This document shows, piece by piece, positions 16,374-25,559 of a stretch of 64,000 bases of DNA. The stretch comes from Roseibium sp. TrichSKD4. Lineage in GTDB: Bacteria > Pseudomonadota > Alphaproteobacteria > Rhizobiales > Stappiaceae. The translations under genes and the position numbers were made by a program. Every line of letters begins with the position of its first letter. The first letter of the stretch is position 1. The stretch lies in the NCBI RefSeq assembly GCF_000148725.1, contig NZ_GL476320.1, positions 384,746-448,745 of the forward strand. Direction: 5' to 3'. The notes beneath the pieces were generated by a model. The model had not been told where the DNA came from and did no database searches. It worked only from the letters and a program-made list of their open reading frames with translations.

Positions 16374-17102
16374 ATGGTTGGTGACACGCCAATCTCAAAG
16401 AAAAGTCGGGGAGCAGCTGTCACAGAAGTTCGCTCTAGTTCCTCGGAAATTGATGCGTTTCTCTCAAAGGCATCTGAAATACCCAGCCCGACGGAAGGGG
16501 ATGGCCGGCTGATTTTTGCGCTGGATGCGACGATGAGCCGACAACCGACTTGGGATCAGGCCTGCCATATCCAGTCGGAAATGTTTCGAGAGGCCGACCG
16601 GATCAGCGGATTGCAGATCAAATTGGTCTATTTCCGGGGATTTGATGAATGTCGCGCCTCCAGATGGTTTCGCAATGGGGCGGAGCTTGCCAAGGTGATG
16701 GGGCGGATTTCCTGCCAGGGTGGGCGAACGCAAATCGGAAAGGTGTTGAGCGCGGGGCTCAAGGAAGCCCGGACGGGCAAGGTGCAGGCGTTGGTCTATA
16801 TCGGCGATTGCATGGAAGAAAATGTCGATGACCTGTGCCACAAGGCGGGCGAGCTGGGCTTGCTGGGCGTTCCAGCGTTTTGTTTTCAAGAAGGGCGGGA
16901 CCCGGCAGCGGAAACGGCTTTTCGCGAGATCGCACGCCTGACCAATGGCGCGTTTTGCCGATTTGACAACGGATCTGCTCGCCAGCTGGCGGACCTTTTA
17001 AAGGCCGTTGCCACTTATGCAGCGGGCGGTCGAAAGGCTTTGCAGGCCCTTGAAAAGTCAGGCGGCAAGGGCGCGCGCTTGTTGTTGCAACAATTGAGGT
17101 AA
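16374..17102 (+). CDS. VWA-domain protein
   Basis: A protein of about 242 residues with a von Willebrand A-like fold. RLIFALDATMSRQPTWDQA carries a DxTxS form of the MIDAS metal motif near the start of the domain, and RTQIGKVLSAGLKEAR and LVYIGDCMEENVDDL supply the later MIDAS elements. There is no signal peptide, so it is cytoplasmic. The first 45 residues are polar and probably disordered. The ATG at 16374 is chosen because AGGG precedes it; alternative starts exist at 16314 (TTG) and 16344. It is followed after nine bases by a membrane-anchored J-domain gene, with which it very likely forms an operon and perhaps a chaperone module. Function unknown. Confidence 0.75.
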   Translation: MVGDTPISKKSRGAAVTEVRSSSSEIDAFLSKASEIPSPTEGDGRLIFALDATMSRQPTWDQACHIQSEMFREADRISGLQIKLVYFRGFDECRASRWFRNGAELAKVMGRISCQGGRTQIGKVLSAGLKEARTGKVQALVYIGDCMEENVDDLCHKAGELGLLGVPAFCFQEGRDPAAETAFREIARLTNGAFCRFDNGSARQLADLLKAVATYAAGGRKALQALEKSGGKGARLLLQQLR

Positions 17103-17111
17103 AACGACCGG

Positions 17112-17804
17112 ATGGTCTATCTGCTTTTGGGTATTTTGGTTCTGGTGCTGCTGCTTGCGGCAGCGCGCGGGTTTGTAAACGCCAATCCGGCTGTGTTGGC
17201 CAGACAACTGAAATTCAGTGTTGGGGGCGCGCTTTTGCTTGGAGCACTGTTTCTCGGTGTAACCGGACGTTTTGCGCTCGCTTTGCCCGTTGGGGCATTT
17301 GCCTTGTCCATGCTAGGGGCGGGGTGGGCGTCGCAAAGGGCCCAACCATCTGGCGGACAGAAATCCACCGTTCGCTCTGCAATGCTGGAGATGGAGCTGG
17401 ATCATGACAGCGGAGAAATGCGCGGCCATGTTTTGGCAGGGCATTTTCAGGGCAGAGATTTGGAATCCCTTACCCCGATGGAATTGAAGGAGCTTTGGCT
17501 GGAAACACAGGCCGACAACCAAAGTCAGGCCTTAATCGAAGCTTATTTCGACCGCCGGTTTGCCAGATGGCGTGAAGACTTCGAGGCGGATGGAACAGAG
17601 GGGCATGGAGCTCCTCCGAGCGCGGGACCCATGACAAATGAGGAGGCCTACGAGATCCTGGGGCTTTCGCCCGGCGCCGGGGAAGCGGAAATCAGATCGG
17701 CGCACAGACGGCTTATGAAGGCCGTTCATCCCGACAGTGGCGGTTCCACGTTCCTCGCGTCGAAACTCAACGAGGCTAAAGACACTCTTCTCAGAAGACA
17801 TTGA
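17112..17804 (+). CDS. Membrane-anchored DnaJ-domain protein
   Basis: A 230-residue protein. Hydrophobic segments at about residues 2-20 and 36-70 anchor it in the membrane. A soluble middle part (LEMELDHDSGEMRGHVLAG and SLTPMELKELW) leads to a C-terminal J domain: EEAYEILGLSPGAGEAEI followed by the HPD signature in VHPDSGG at about residue 210. The HPD is what stimulates DnaK ATPase. The layout with a C-terminal J domain resembles DjlA- or Tim14-like co-chaperones. The VWA-protein gene is immediately upstream and a D,D-carboxypeptidase gene converges from downstream. The client or process is unknown. Confidence 0.82.
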   Translation: MVYLLLGILVLVLLLAAARGFVNANPAVLARQLKFSVGGALLLGALFLGVTGRFALALPVGAFALSMLGAGWASQRAQPSGGQKSTVRSAMLEMELDHDSGEMRGHVLAGHFQGRDLESLTPMELKELWLETQADNQSQALIEAYFDRRFARWREDFEADGTEGHGAPPSAGPMTNEEAYEILGLSPGAGEAEIRSAHRRLMKAVHPDSGGSTFLASKLNEAKDTLLRRH

Positions 17805-17820
17805 CGACATCCGTTACGCA

Positions 17821-19314
17821 TTACTGATAGATGGCATAGCAGCGGAACTTGGCCCGCTTCAGGGACTTACATGCATTCCAGGCGGCCGTTTTGGTTTCAA
17901 AACCAACGAAACGGGCGCGGTAAAGGGTTTGACCATTGGAATCGACCGGCTCGGTGTAAGGAACACGCTTTTTGAGGGCAGATCCGGTTGCTTTCGACGC
18001 CTTCTTCAACATTTTGATGGCGGCGCTTTCAGACTCAGTTGCCGCAATCTGGACCTGCCAGGTTGGCTCTTGAACCTTGGTGTTGTTCGTTGCAACAGTG
18101 ACAACGTCGTCGCTGCTGTCGTCTGCTTCAACCTTGATGGACGTGGTCGAGACAGTCTTGATCGAGGCCGTTGTGGTCTTGCGCTCAGGCGCAGAAACCG
18201 GAACCGGGGGAAGGGCTGCTGCTGCAAAGGCCTGGTCAAATCGGCTTCCGCCATCAACCGGCTTCGGCGGAACCGGAGCGGACGCGTTGATCGGGAACGG
18301 AACGTTTGATTTAGGTGTTGCTGATGCAAGCGCCAGAACTGGAGACGTCTTGATCGTCTTGGAGCCCGGTTTGCCGTTTGGCATCGGGACATTCTTCATG
18401 GAAGCAGCGACAAACGCAGGCTGACGCTTGACCTTGGCAACGAGCGGCGCAGATTTGCGACCTTTGCTTGCCTTGTGAAGATAACGGCCGATCAGGTTGG
18501 TCATGTGCCGATTACGGGATGCGCCAGTGCGGCCCCCCATGACAACAGCAACAATGTGACGACCGTTGCGGTTTACAGAGGTAACAAGATTGAAACCGGA
18601 AGCTCGGATATAGCCGGTCTTGATGCCGTCAACACCTTTGACGCGACCCAACAGCTTGTTGTGGTTGCCATACCGGCGACCCTTGTAGGAATAGACCCGA
18701 GTGTTGAAGTATTTGTAGTACTTCGGAAACCGTTCCTGAATGGCGATGCCGAGACGGGACATATCCCGTGCCGTCGTGCGTTGCCGGGAGTTTGGCAGAC
18801 CATGCGCATTGCGGAAGGTCGTCCGCTTCATGCCGAGTTGGCGAGCGGTGTTTGTCATCCGCTTTGCGAATTTCGCTTCCGAGCCAGCGATGTTCTCGGC
18901 AACGGTTGTTGCAACGTCGTTTGCGGACTTCGTGACCAGCGCGAGAATAGCGTCCTTGACCTTGATGGTCTGTCCCGGTCTAAGGCCGATTTTTGATGGC
19001 GGTTCTTTAGAAGCGTTCTTTGAGACCTTGAACTTGGAGTTCAGGGACAAGCGGCCAGCCTCAAGCTCTTCAAAAACGATGTAGAGCGTCATGATCTTTG
19101 TCAGGGAGGCGGGGTAGCGATAGGCGTCTGCGCTATCTGCATATAGCGTTTTGCCTGTTTTTGCGTCGACGACGATCCCGGCATATTTCGAATTTGCTGC
19201 AGCAGGCGCGGTGCCTGCGGCGGTCATGCCGGCAATCAACAGGGCAGACCCGACAATGCGAACATGGCGGGAGATTGATTTGAAACGCTTACCAAACACA
19301 GTACTCAATCCCAT
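17821..19314 (-). CDS. dacF: D-alanyl-D-alanine carboxypeptidase with C-terminal SPOR domain
   Basis: A 497-residue periplasmic low-molecular-weight penicillin-binding protein. The signal peptide ends near residue 40 (PAAANSKYAG). The three active-site motifs are present: SLTK with Ser70 and Lys73, SAN in TKSANDVATT, and KTG in GIKTGYIRASG. A long Pro/Ser-rich linker separates this from a C-terminal SPOR domain (about residues 415-497, WQVQIAATESESAAIKMLKK and RARFVGFETKTAAWNACKSL), which targets denuded septal glycan strands. It trims the terminal D-Ala of peptidoglycan stem peptides, probably at division sites. Fusion with SPOR is known in alphaproteobacteria. Confidence 0.9.
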   Translation of the reverse strand: MGLSTVFGKRFKSISRHVRIVGSALLIAGMTAAGTAPAAANSKYAGIVVDAKTGKTLYADSADAYRYPASLTKIMTLYIVFEELEAGRLSLNSKFKVSKNASKEPPSKIGLRPGQTIKVKDAILALVTKSANDVATTVAENIAGSEAKFAKRMTNTARQLGMKRTTFRNAHGLPNSRQRTTARDMSRLGIAIQERFPKYYKYFNTRVYSYKGRRYGNHNKLLGRVKGVDGIKTGYIRASGFNLVTSVNRNGRHIVAVVMGGRTGASRNRHMTNLIGRYLHKASKGRKSAPLVAKVKRQPAFVAASMKNVPMPNGKPGSKTIKTSPVLALASATPKSNVPFPINASAPVPPKPVDGGSRFDQAFAAAALPPVPVSAPERKTTTASIKTVSTTSIKVEADDSSDDVVTVATNNTKVQEPTWQVQIAATESESAAIKMLKKASKATGSALKKRVPYTEPVDSNGQTLYRARFVGFETKTAAWNACKSLKRAKFRCYAIYQ

Positions 19315-19737
19315 TCTGGGGCACGTATTTTGTCTCTTGCGGTTTCAGAGGCTGCGTTGACAGCTTCTATGGCCGTTGGGGCCGAACCCATGAAACCCGT
19401 AAATTTCTTGAGTTCATTTGATGGATTCTCGGTTACGAATGAGTAAATAATGAGGCGTTATTGCGGAAAAAAATTCTAGAAATAATTAGGGTTAATGAAG
19501 TGTAAATATTCTGTTATTTGAAATAGTGAAGTAAATGTAATCACGATAGCTAGTATAGTTGAATATTATATTTTGAAAATTATCTCTATTGCTGATGTGT
19601 ATCGTGGTTTCCCAAGGGTGAAAATGCCTAGTTCTCGAAAATATCAAATTTCAGAATTGAGAAATCGATATTCTGAAGCTGGAAGAGGGGAGGCGCTCTC
19701 TTTGCGGAAATATTTATGTTGCACTGCGAAAGTTTGA
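19315..19737. other. AT-rich intergenic region
   Basis: About 420 bases between the carboxypeptidase gene and the phasin promoter. It is strongly AT-rich from 19430 onward. I see no protein-like frame, no clear hairpin with a T run and no repeat. Confidence 0.6.
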
Positions 19738-19766
19738 TTGACAAAATTTGTGCATTGCACGATATT
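19738..19766 (+). promoter_or_regulatory. Sigma-70-type promoter for phasin
   Basis: TTGACA at 19738-19743, a 17-base spacer, then GATATT at 19761-19766. It lies 79 bases before the phasin ATG and no other start is near. Confidence 0.65.
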
Positions 19767-19845
19767 CCCTGTGCTGATGTTTAATAAGGTCGGGAGATGA
19801 GCGGCGCTCTCCCCGGTCTCGTGGTTGAAGACAGGGACACTGGAA

Positions 19846-20178
19846 ATGATGAACAGTTTCGAAGACATTCAAAAAGCAAGCAAGGAAAACATGGAACTGG
19901 CCATGGAATCTTTCGGTTCTTTCAGCAAGGGCTTCCAAGCTCTCGCAACCGAAGTTGCTGAATACCAGAAGAAGTCCTTCGAAGAAGGCACTGCTGCTGT
20001 CGAAAAGCTCGTTGCTTCCAAGTCTCTCGACAAGGCTGTTGAAGCTCAGACAGAATATGCAAAAACTGCCTACGAAGGCTTTGTTGGCGAAATGACAAAG
20101 ATCGGCGAAATTGTCACCGACATGTCCAAGGAAGCTTACAAGCCTTACGAAAGCGCATTCGGCAAATTCGGCAAGTAA
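19846..20178 (+). CDS. Phasin family protein
   Basis: A 110-residue Phasin_2-type protein. It is highly helical and rich in Glu, Lys and Ala, with the family's NMELAMESFGSFSKGFQALA and AVEAQTEYAKTAYEGF segments and no Cys. Phasins coat polyhydroxyalkanoate granules and control their size; in strains without polymer they may have a general chaperone-like role. It has its own promoter and terminator, so it is monocistronic. Codon use looks strongly biased (AAG, GAA, GCT), suggesting high expression. Start is the ATG at 19846; an upstream frame beginning at 19825 is less likely. Confidence 0.88.
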   Translation: MMNSFEDIQKASKENMELAMESFGSFSKGFQALATEVAEYQKKSFEEGTAAVEKLVASKSLDKAVEAQTEYAKTAYEGFVGEMTKIGEIVTDMSKEAYKPYESAFGKFGK

Positions 20179-20212
20179 GCACTTCCAAACGAATCCAACT
20201 GGATCGTTGCAG

Positions 20213-20239
20213 GCCCGGCTTTTTTGAAGCCGGGCTTTT
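20213..20239 (+). terminator. Rho-independent terminator after phasin
   Basis: Perfect 9-bp stem GCCCGGCTT / AAGCCGGGC with loop TTTTG, followed by TTTTA. Confidence 0.88.
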
Positions 20240-20590
20240 ATTTTGCGCTGTTCACAGTTTTCCTGAGGTTCTGCTGCCGCACTCGTGATGAGCGGAAAGC
20301 CCGCACAGCAACTGCTGTTAGCGCACTGAACTTTGGACCTTTTAATTATTTTTGATCAACCTACATAACCGTTCATAGTGGAAAACGACGGGCAGTGGGC
20401 AAACACGCGAAACCGGGCCGTTTCCCCCATTGCACTCGGGGACGCATCGCGGCAGACTCGTAAAAATCTGCAGATGGCGCTTTGGTCAAACCATGGTACC
20501 GTCGAATGCAGGGCTAGTAACCAGTAGGTGCGGCCGTCCCGACCCGGGAATGCTGCTCCTGTCCGTTGAGCAAAGGGTATAGGCGACAAT
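20240..20590. other. Intergenic region upstream of clpS
   Basis: About 350 bases with no recognisable gene. It must hold the clpS promoter: a TTTTTGATCAACC...ACATAAC stretch near 20349-20367 is a loose candidate. Short open frames on the minus strand show no family signature. Confidence 0.45.
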
Positions 20591-20923
20591 ATGGCAGCTG
20601 GGGCTGATTATGGCGACGATGACGGAGATTCCGGCGCGGTCGTTGTTACCAGGACCAAACCGAAAACCAAGCGCCCAAATCTGTATCGGGTGCTGCTTTT
20701 GAACGACGACTACACGCCCATGGAGTTTGTTATTCATGTTGTGGAGAGTTTTTTCCAGAAGAATAGGGAAGAAGCGACGCACATCATGCTGCATGTTCAC
20801 CATCATGGCGTCGGCGAATGCGGGATATATTCCTATGAAGTAGCAGAAACCAAAGTGACTCAGGTTATGGACTTCGCCCGAAAGCACCAGCATCCGCTGC
20901 AGTGCGTCATGGAAAAGAAGTGA
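20591..20923 (+). CDS. clpS: ATP-dependent Clp protease adaptor ClpS
   Basis: A 110-residue ClpS adaptor. It binds N-end-rule substrates with bulky N-terminal residues and hands them to ClpA. Substrate-pocket residues are visible in [19 protein letters not shown] (about residues 37-55), and the ClpA-docking histidine region reads [20 protein letters not shown]. The first 28 residues form the flexible extension that enters the ClpA pore. It is 12 bases upstream of clpA, as in most proteobacteria. Confidence 0.93.
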   Translation: MAAGADYGDDDGDSGAVVVTRTKPKTKRPNLYRVLLLNDDYTPMEFVIHVVESFFQKNREEATHIMLHVHHHGVGECGIYSYEVAETKVTQVMDFARKHQHPLQCVMEKK

Positions 20924-20935
20924 GGGAACTAGCAC

Positions 20936-23410
20936 GTGCCATCATTTTCACGCAGTCTCGAAAAAGCCCTCCATCAGGCTCTGGCCTTTGCCAATGAGCG
21001 CGAGCAGGAATACGCCACACTGGAGCACCTGTTGCTGGCCCTGCTTGATGATCAGGATGCAGCCGCAGTCATGCGCGCCTGCAATGTTGATCTGGATGTG
21101 ATCCGGCGAAACCTGGTCGACTATATCGAAAATGAGCTGGAGAACCTGGTCACGGATTCCGATGAGGATTCCAAGCCGACCGCCGGGTTCCAGCGCGTCA
21201 TTCAACGCGCCGTCATTCACGTTCAGTCCTCTGGACGCGAAGAAGTGACCGGTGCCAATGTTCTGGTGGCGATTTTCGCCGAGCGTGAGAGCCATGCGGC
21301 TTACTTCCTGCAGGATCAGGACATGACCCGCTACGACGCGGTGAACTATATCTCGCACGGAATTGCCAAACGCCCGGGTCTTTCCGAAACCCGCCCAGTT
21401 GACGGCGTGGAGGATGAAGAAGCCGTTTCTGGTAACGCTCAAGGCGGCGGTGAGAAGAAGGCCGGTTCAAAAACCGATGCTCTTGAAGCTTATTGCGTGA
21501 ACCTCAACAAGAAGGCTGCGGACGGCAAGGTCGATCCGTTGATTGGTCGGGATACAGAAATTTCCCGGACCATCCAGATTCTGTGCCGCCGGTCCAAGAA
21601 CAACCCGCTGTTTGTGGGTGATCCCGGTGTCGGCAAGACGGCCATTGCTGAAGGTCTTGCCCTGCGCATCGTCAACGAAGATGTGCCGGATGTTCTCAAG
21701 GGCAACACCATCTTCTCGCTCGATATGGGTTCGCTTCTGGCAGGCACGCGCTACCGCGGTGATTTCGAGGAACGCCTGAAGCAGGTGGTCAAGGAAATCG
21801 AGGAATTCGATGGCGCGGTGATGTTCATCGACGAAATCCACACGGTCATTGGCGCGGGGGCAACCTCCGGCGGGGCCATGGATGCGTCAAACCTTCTGAA
21901 ACCGGCTTTGGCAGCTGGAACCATCCGTTGCATCGGGTCAACGACCTACAAGGAATACCGCCAATTCTTCGAAAAGGATCGGGCCTTGGTGCGCCGGTTC
22001 CAGAAAATCGACGTCAACGAACCAACTATTCCGGATGCCATCGACATTCTGAAGGGCTTGAAGCCTTACTTTGAGGACTTCCACAAGGTTCGCTACACCA
22101 ATGATGCGATCAAGACGGCGGTTGAGTTGTCGGCGAAATACATCTCCGACCGTAAACTGCCGGACAAAGCCATCGATGTCCTGGATGAAACCGGGGCATC
22201 CCAGATGCTTGTTCCGGAAGCACGCCGTCGCAAGACCATTGGCGTGAAGGAAATCGAGAACACCATCGCCACAATGGCGCGCATTCCGCCGAAATCCGTC
22301 TCCAAGGATGATGCGGAAGTGCTCTCCAGCCTGAGCGCGGAACTCAAGCGCGTGGTCTATGGTCAAAACGATGCCATCGATACGTTGGCCTCCGCCATCA
22401 AGCTGGCCCGCGCTGGCTTGCGCGAGCCGGACAAACCAATCGGCAGCTATCTGTTCTCTGGCCCGACCGGCGTCGGCAAGACGGAAGTGGCGCGGCAACT
22501 GGCCTCGTCACTGGGTGTCGAACTGATCCGCTTTGACATGTCGGAATATATGGAACGGCACACTGTGTCCCGGCTCATCGGCGCGCCTCCTGGCTATGTC
22601 GGGTTTGATCAGGGCGGTCTGCTCACCGATGGTGTTGATCAGCACCCGCACTGTGTCCTGCTTCTGGATGAAATCGAAAAGGCCCACCCGGACCTTTACA
22701 ACATCCTTCTGCAGGTGATGGACCACGGCAAGCTGACCGACCACAATGGCAAGCAGGTCGATTTCCGCAATGTCATCCTGATCATGACCACCAATGCGGG
22801 CGCAGCCGACATGGCCAAGGCTCCCATTGGCTTCAACCGCGTAAAGCGGGAAGGGGACGATCAGGAAGCGATCAACAAGCTTTTCACGCCGGAGTTCCGC
22901 AACCGTCTTGATGCCATCATCGCGTTTGGCAATCTGCCGATTGAGGTGGTTTACAAGGTGGTCGAGAAATTCGTCATGCAGCTTGAGGCCCAACTGTCCG
23001 AGCGTGGCGTCACGTTCGAGTTGACAGACGCGGCCACCAAGTGGCTCGCCGACAAAGGGTATGACAACCAGATGGGCGCTCGTCCATTGGGCCGCGTCAT
23101 TCAGGAGCACATCAAGCGGCCTCTCGCCGACGAGGTGCTGTTCGGCAAGTTGCAAAAGGGCGGCACGGTCAAGGTGTCTGTCTCTGAGGACGAAGCCGGT
23201 CTGCTTCTGGAAAGCGTGGAAGAACGGAAAGAGCCACCGAAGAAGCCAAAGGCGAAGGCAGCTGCAAAGGCCAAACCAAAGCGCCGCCGCAAGACAGCCA
23301 CCGCCAAGACTGCTGCCCCGAAGTCTTCCAAACCGGATGACGACGGCGGCGACAACGGCGGCAGCTCCCCGAAGAAAAGTCTCGTCCCGAAGGTTCCCCT
23401 CGCGGACTGA
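20936..23410 (+). CDS. clpA: ATP-dependent Clp protease ATP-binding subunit ClpA
   Basis: An 824-residue AAA+ unfoldase. The N-terminal Clp-N repeats (about 1-145) are followed by AAA module 1 with Walker A GDPGVGKT (228-235) and Walker B MFIDEIHT, and AAA module 2 with Walker A GPTGVGKT (about 509-516) and Walker [11 protein letters not shown]. It works with ClpP and the ClpS adaptor. Start is GTG at 20936 with GAGGG about eight bases upstream. The last 60 or so residues are a Lys/Ala/Arg-rich, then Asp/Gly-rich low-complexity tail not found in E. coli ClpA (758 residues). A terminator follows. Confidence 0.93.
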   Translation: MPSFSRSLEKALHQALAFANEREQEYATLEHLLLALLDDQDAAAVMRACNVDLDVIRRNLVDYIENELENLVTDSDEDSKPTAGFQRVIQRAVIHVQSSGREEVTGANVLVAIFAERESHAAYFLQDQDMTRYDAVNYISHGIAKRPGLSETRPVDGVEDEEAVSGNAQGGGEKKAGSKTDALEAYCVNLNKKAADGKVDPLIGRDTEISRTIQILCRRSKNNPLFVGDPGVGKTAIAEGLALRIVNEDVPDVLKGNTIFSLDMGSLLAGTRYRGDFEERLKQVVKEIEEFDGAVMFIDEIHTVIGAGATSGGAMDASNLLKPALAAGTIRCIGSTTYKEYRQFFEKDRALVRRFQKIDVNEPTIPDAIDILKGLKPYFEDFHKVRYTNDAIKTAVELSAKYISDRKLPDKAIDVLDETGASQMLVPEARRRKTIGVKEIENTIATMARIPPKSVSKDDAEVLSSLSAELKRVVYGQNDAIDTLASAIKLARAGLREPDKPIGSYLFSGPTGVGKTEVARQLASSLGVELIRFDMSEYMERHTVSRLIGAPPGYVGFDQGGLLTDGVDQHPHCVLLLDEIEKAHPDLYNILLQVMDHGKLTDHNGKQVDFRNVILIMTTNAGAADMAKAPIGFNRVKREGDDQEAINKLFTPEFRNRLDAIIAFGNLPIEVVYKVVEKFVMQLEAQLSERGVTFELTDAATKWLADKGYDNQMGARPLGRVIQEHIKRPLADEVLFGKLQKGGTVKVSVSEDEAGLLLESVEERKEPPKKPKAKAAAKAKPKRRRKTATAKTAAPKSSKPDDDGGDNGGSSPKKSLVPKVPLAD

Positions 23411-23445
23411 GGAATTTGGACCAAGTAGCTGAATCAAATACTGAA

Positions 23446-23472
23446 AAAGGTGCTCAATAGGGCGCCTTTTTT
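23446..23472 (+). terminator. Rho-independent terminator after clpA
   Basis: Stem AAAGGTGC / GCGCCTTT (one G-T pair) with an eight-base loop, followed by a T run. Confidence 0.8.
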
Positions 23473-23507
23473 GCGTTCGGGGCTAAAACGTTTGCCTCGG
23501 ATTTTGC

Positions 23508-23601
23508 GCCGTCCCGGCTTTGAGCCGGGACCTCGTTGATTTCTGGGACAAGAGCTGTCGATGAGAAGCTCCCGGATCAAGCTACGCTTGTCCGGGACGG
23601 C
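23508..23601. repeat. Composite intergenic palindrome, type 1
   Basis: The outer ends GCCGTCCCGG (23508-23517) and CCGGGACGGC (23592-23601) are inverted copies. Inside are a perfect hairpin GTCCCGGCT-TTG-AGCCGGGAC (23511-23531) and a longer one with CCCGGA-CAAGC / GCTTG-TCCGGG (23571-23596). Same plan as the element at 3493. Confidence 0.75.
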
Positions 23602-23675
23602 ACTATTGCGAGCGTCGAGGTACTTTTGCTCTCCTGCCTAATGCTAGTCACCGGTAATTTACCGCTTGCTCCGAC

Positions 23676-23801
23676 CGTCATCCCGGACAAGCACAGCGCG
23701 ATCCGGGATCCATACCGCGATCAAGCCACGGCCAATAAAGCGTGCGGACAAACCGCGGGATGGATTGCTCAAAACGAAACGCGTCAAGTCCTGCAATGAC
23801 G
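23676..23801. repeat. Composite intergenic palindrome, type 1
   Basis: The outer ends CGTCAT (23676-23681) and ATGACG (23796-23801) are inverted copies, with an inner hairpin ATCCCGGA / TCCGGGAT at 23680-23709. It is adjacent to the 23508 copy and just past the 3' end of a decayed gene. Confidence 0.65.
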
Positions 23802-23865
23802 AGGTGGAGGGGTGCGCGGTTCACCGTTCCGTCAAAGCGTTTTTCATTGTCGAAGACCAACCGCC

Positions 23866-24803
23866 TCACACTTGCTCCAACAACTTCTCTGCAGTGCTGG
23901 TTCCGCTTTGCCATGCCGCTTCCACGCGGGCGCCGATGCACCAGTCACCGCCCAGGAACAGGGTCTCCGACGCGTTGGCAAGGAAAGGCGCGCCCAGAGG
24001 GGTGTCGACTTTGGCGTAGCGCCAGCGGTGCGCATCGGCGTGGACCACATTGGCCCGATCGAGGCCCAGACCTTGCAAAGCTCTGTCAGCATAAGGTCAG
24101 TTGCAGCCGGTTTGTCCAGTTCAAGGTGGATTTGGCTCCAGTAAGGACTGGCTTGGGCGACAAATGTGTTTTTGTTGGCGCGTCCGGGTTTGGTGCTCTC
24201 TTGTGCGATCCAGGCAAGCGGCGCGTCCGGGTCGTGATATGTGGCTGCAAGGGCGGGGGCCTTGTCAAAGGCCACCATGAGGGTCCAGCAGGGTAGCAGT
24301 GAGACGTGGGCTATCTGCTTGGAGAGCGGGTGATCATTGCCCAGGAGAGCCATGGTTTGCGGGGCAGGGGCGGTGATGATCAACCGATCAAACTCCAGCG
24401 TGCCATCGCCAGTGCTGACGGACCAAGTGGAGCCAGTTTCCATCACTGACGTCACCTGAGTTTGGCGACGGATGGTCAGCCCATCAGCTAATGCCTTGGC
24501 AAGGGCGTTCATCGAAGGAGTGCCAACGACCCCGGTTCGGTCGCCCATGTGCCATTCGCTCGCCGCGCAATTTGCCGTCAACTCTGCGAGAAGGCGCTGA
24601 AAGCCATCAGTTTTTGCGGTGATGTACTGCGCACCATGATCGAACTGAAGATCGTTTTCTGCCCGGCGCGTTGCAAGGCGTCCACCAATGCCGCGTCCCT
24701 TGTCGAGAAGCAGCGGTTCGTGCCCGGCATCGGCGAGCTTTCGCGCACAGGCGAGGCCTGTCATGCCGGCACCAATGATGCCGATCCGAATAGGTCTGGT
24801 CAT
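23866..24803 (-). pseudogene. FAD-dependent amine-oxidase/renalase-like protein, frameshifted
   Basis: From the ATG at 24803 the protein opens with IGIIGAGMTGLACARKLADA, a dinucleotide-binding GxGxxG fold, then DKGRGIGGRLATRR and FDHGAQYITA, the pattern of renalase-like NAD(P)/FAD oxidoreductases. The frame fits as far as DLMLTEL near 24095. The true C-terminal part is in another frame (GLGLDRANVVHADAHRWRYA, then LFLGGDWCIGARVEAAWQSG) and ends at 23866. The shift lies between about 24070 and 24105 and needs one missing or two extra bases. In the first frame translation would run on as unrelated sequence to 23844. Either a pseudogene or a sequence error. It overlaps the upstream gene fragment by four bases. 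Confidence 0.75.
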
Positions 24804-25267
24804 GCGATCTCCAGTCGAGCAAGTATGTTCGGGATTTCCTTCTTCACCTTGAAAAAGCCAGCGGTGGCGTGCCGCCAGATCGTGTCGTCCCAGGGGCGAC
24901 GGATTTCGCACAAGGCAAGGGTATTGTCTTCGAGTTGTGTTTGCACCGTATCCATCCAGTCCTTCAGCGGTCCGCGCGGGGTATAGGGCATCACGATTTG
25001 CTGGGCGCCGGTATCTTTTGCCCAATCGAGCAGCGGCTGAGGAGACCCCGTATTGAGCGTTTCATATGTTCGTCCGAAGCGCATTGCAGCGTCCTCTAAA
25101 GCACCAGCCTCAAAGGCTAGGACGTGATCCGGCACCGGTCCAGGAGATCGCAAGGTGCTGGAGGACAGCGTTGCCACCGACATTATGTCAATGGTTTCAA
25201 GGTCCAAAGTTTCCGGCAGACAATCGTCTTCAGTGAGAAGGAACGCTGTTGAGCTGACCTGATCCCA
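24800..25267 (-). pseudogene. 5'-truncated gene fragment, possibly photolyase-related
   Basis: An open frame of about 155 codons that ends four bases inside the start of the FAD oxidoreductase gene. The only possible starts are weak (TTG at 25207, ATG at 25183), and protein-like sequence continues upstream of them (STAFLLTEDDCLPETLDLET) to a TAA at 25268, so the 5' part appears to be lost. The C-terminal segment WRHATAGFFKVKKEIPNIL recalls the end of some photolyase/cryptochrome-like proteins; I hold that assignment loosely. Upstream lies an AT-rich region that may mark a rearrangement. Confidence 0.45.
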
Positions 25268-25559
25268 TTACGAGCCGTCCTATTTTAAGCTAAACAAACA
25301 GTTACGTTATGTCTTTTGCAGGTGAGGCGAGGTTCAAGGAGTGGAGCAGGGGTGAATAGCGAGCTAGCCTAAGCTTCTAGACGTTTAGTTTCAACGGTCT
25401 AACTTAGGTGGGAGTAAGGCATGGCAGGTCCGGAGGTAACACTGGTGTCAACTAATTGGAAGCGCGGTGCCGACCCTCGTAAATTTCGCTTATGTCATTT
25501 GAATAAGAGCAGATTTGAAGACAATTTGCCATTATCCTGACAATCAGTGGGGAGTTTCT

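Noticed and set aside
22508-23437. A 309-codon minus-strand frame inside clpA
   Set aside because: Antisense of the clpA second AAA module; shadow of a strongly biased coding region.
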